From: Bacteroidales bacterium
Lineage (GTDB): Bacteria; Bacteroidota; Bacteroidia; Bacteroidales; VadinHA17
Direction: 5' to 3'
Assembly: GCA_025455505.1 (NCBI GenBank)
Contig: JALOMK010000016.1
Coordinates: forward strand, 1-14,754
Length of the DNA: 14,754 bases
Shown here: in pieces, positions 14,401 to 14,754 of the stretch
Layout of the letters: each line of letters starts with the position of its first letter
Numbering within the stretch: position 1 is the first letter of the stretch
Translations under genes and position numbers: made by a program
The notes under the pieces: generated by a model
Told to the model about the DNA's origin: nothing
What the model saw: only the letters and a program-made list of their open reading frames with translations
Databases searched by the model: none

Positions 14401-14754
14401 CTTGAAGTGGATGAACACTCGGCCGATGCCGGGATGGTTACCCGCATTGAAGCATTTCTCGACAGTATGAAGGGAGCGGAACTTAACAGGAAGAGGGAGG
14501 AGAAGATCTTCAGGCCGCGTCCCGGAATGGCTTCACCCGACAAGGAAAGGGTGCTTTATTTTCCGCATATGAACGATACGGCCTACTTCATCTCCGCGGC
14601 AGCCCGAAGCTGCGGGATCGCCTCGGAAGTACTGCCGCCGATCAGCAGGGAGGATATAAGCCTGGGAAGAAAATATACCTCATCGAGAGAGTGCTTTCCC
14701 ATGATATGCACAACGGGGAGCTTCCTCAGGAAGCTGACGGAACCCGGAGCGGAT
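11497..14754 (+). CDS. large 2-hydroxyacyl-CoA dehydratase activase-family protein, tandem ASKHA ATPase domains (3' end cut by window)
   Basis: The visible 1086 codons start at ATG 11497 (a second ATG follows immediately) and run in frame off the window; relatives are usually about 1400 residues. Two tandem BcrAD/BadFG-type ATPase domains related to the activase HgdC come first: domain 1 (about 15-280) has GFDIGSVSLN, GGEDSK, Cys144 (CAAGTGSFL) and Cys184 (GRCSVF); domain 2 (about 330-590) has GLDIGSLSTN, GGQDSK, Cys457 and Cys497. In HgdC the matching cysteines bind a [4Fe-4S] cluster at the dimer interface, so both repeats look competent. Then come CX2CX3C (Cys615, 618, 622) plus Cys642, a DUF2229/COG3580-type region from about 678 with NCNCPW, and the start of a dehydratase D-component-like region (YFPHMNDT, SSRECFPM). 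The known HgdC reaction is ATP-driven electron transfer to a dehydratase. The target of this fused form is not established. No dehydratase subunit genes or CoA enzymes lie nearby in the window. Confidence 0.93.
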   Translation, partial: MMNPELVAKKNPDRFFLGFDIGSVSLNSVVMDSEFKILSNFYDYLHGKPFNVLFNRMEAILKEYPAGKISGTAFTGSGGKIAADLIGGAYVNEIIAQATSSARLYPHARSVIEIGGEDSKLIWLSEKDSDGKVSLADFEMNSICAAGTGSFLDQQARRIGVPIENEFGKMALLSDDPPRIAGRCSVFAKSDMIHHQQIATPLHDIINGLCFALARNFRSNLARSKEIVKPVIFSGGVAANLGIVRAFRSVLSLAEEDLIVPEYHASMGAIGALMYSTGNNMCIDNFEGTDRLKEYLENENRDFSSLPGLKEADAIYRKDVYPLMNDGTRTKVFLGLDIGSLSTNVVLIDEEHRVVARRYIPTAGKPLEAIQRGLTEIYEEAGEKVIVAGAGTTGSGRYLTGDFIGADTIQNEITAQATAAIDFDPEVDTIFEIGGQDSKYISIENGVVVDFEMNKVCAAGTGSFLEEQAEKLNISIVEEFGAMALRAPAPVKLGDRCTVFMESDLNTFMQKGAAKENLVGGLAYSIVYNYLEKVVGDKKVGSRIFFQGGVTNNRAVVAAFEQVTGKKITIPPHFDVTGAIGAAILAQRKMNDGEVSKFKGFGIRNAAYSISRFTCRECSNHCEIRRVKIEGAARPLFYGGRCEKYETGDRKRVNTEIPDLVAERTKLLTEGYDPGSMQDRPSVGIPRALMVYYQQFPFWRTFFEDIGFRVIVSKESDKILVNRSIELMTTETCLPVELMHGHVMDLVDKGADYIFTPFIVNGKERKGNSTFNCNCPWIQTYPFMIKAALRGKVDESRLLIPTLHFRFFERALMKEMTAWFHDRFGLSKSRIREAVLKADSVQTAFEAKCVETGMRALENVPPGCRPLVILGRPYNITDPHLNLALTEKLMAQDIMPVPLDMLDLSGADIFSHYRSMYWPNGQKIIAAARKVAASDILNAVYISNFRCGPDSFIWHYVSEELKSKPFLHLEVDEHSADAGMVTRIEAFLDSMKGAELNRKREEKIFRPRPGMASPDKERVLYFPHMNDTAYFISAAARSCGIASEVLPPISREDISLGRKYTSSRECFPMICTTGSFLRKLTEPGAD

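Overview
The window looks like chromosomal DNA of an anaerobic or facultatively anaerobic member of the Bacteroidota, probably Bacteroidales-like. The reasons are weak or absent Shine-Dalgarno sequences, a TAnnTTTG-type -7 element, an exported lipoprotein peptidase, a 7TM-DISM sensor kinase, a cysteine-free Crp/Fnr regulator of the type found in this phylum, and several oxygen-sensitive Fe-S and radical enzymes. The taxonomy is inferred from gene content only. I see no insertion sequence, CRISPR array, tRNA, rRNA or phage gene.

Left end, minus strand (1-3190): a two-gene unit with a radical-SAM glycyl-radical-enzyme activase (3190-2393) followed by its partner, trans-4-hydroxy-L-proline dehydratase (hypD, 2323 to beyond base 1). 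The dehydratase lacks only its last few residues; both the active-site Cys433 and the radical Gly764 are visible.

Intergenic region (3191-3773): this holds three TTAACA-like direct repeats with an exact 11-bp period, a plausible promoter, a roughly 170-nt stretch with RNA-like secondary structure ending in a good intrinsic terminator (3664-3692), and a perfect 15-bp palindrome just upstream of the next gene. I read it as a candidate small RNA or leader with its own regulated promoter.

Centre (3774-10202): a lipoprotein M3 metallopeptidase and, 9 nt later, a 7TM-DISM sensor histidine kinase form a plus-strand unit. A Crp/Fnr regulator converges on the kinase with one base between the stop codons. 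A secreted M28 aminopeptidase with a PA domain is divergent from the regulator.

Right part (10203-14754): an 18-bp palindrome TTGTAACATTTGTTACAA, matching the operator pattern known for HcpR-type Crp/Fnr regulators, precedes a single-gene unit encoding a ferredoxin-like Fe-S protein with an HxHxHxHxHxHxH linker and its own terminator. After that terminator comes a very large acyl-CoA dehydratase activase-family protein with two tandem ASKHA ATPase domains, which runs off the window.

Read together, the region fits a peptide and amino-acid fermenter: exported peptidases release peptides and residues, HypD handles hydroxyproline, and Fe-S/radical proteins act under a nitrosative- or redox-responsive regulator. 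The link between the Crp/Fnr gene and the palindrome 1.7 kb away is an inference from motif type, not something the sequence proves.
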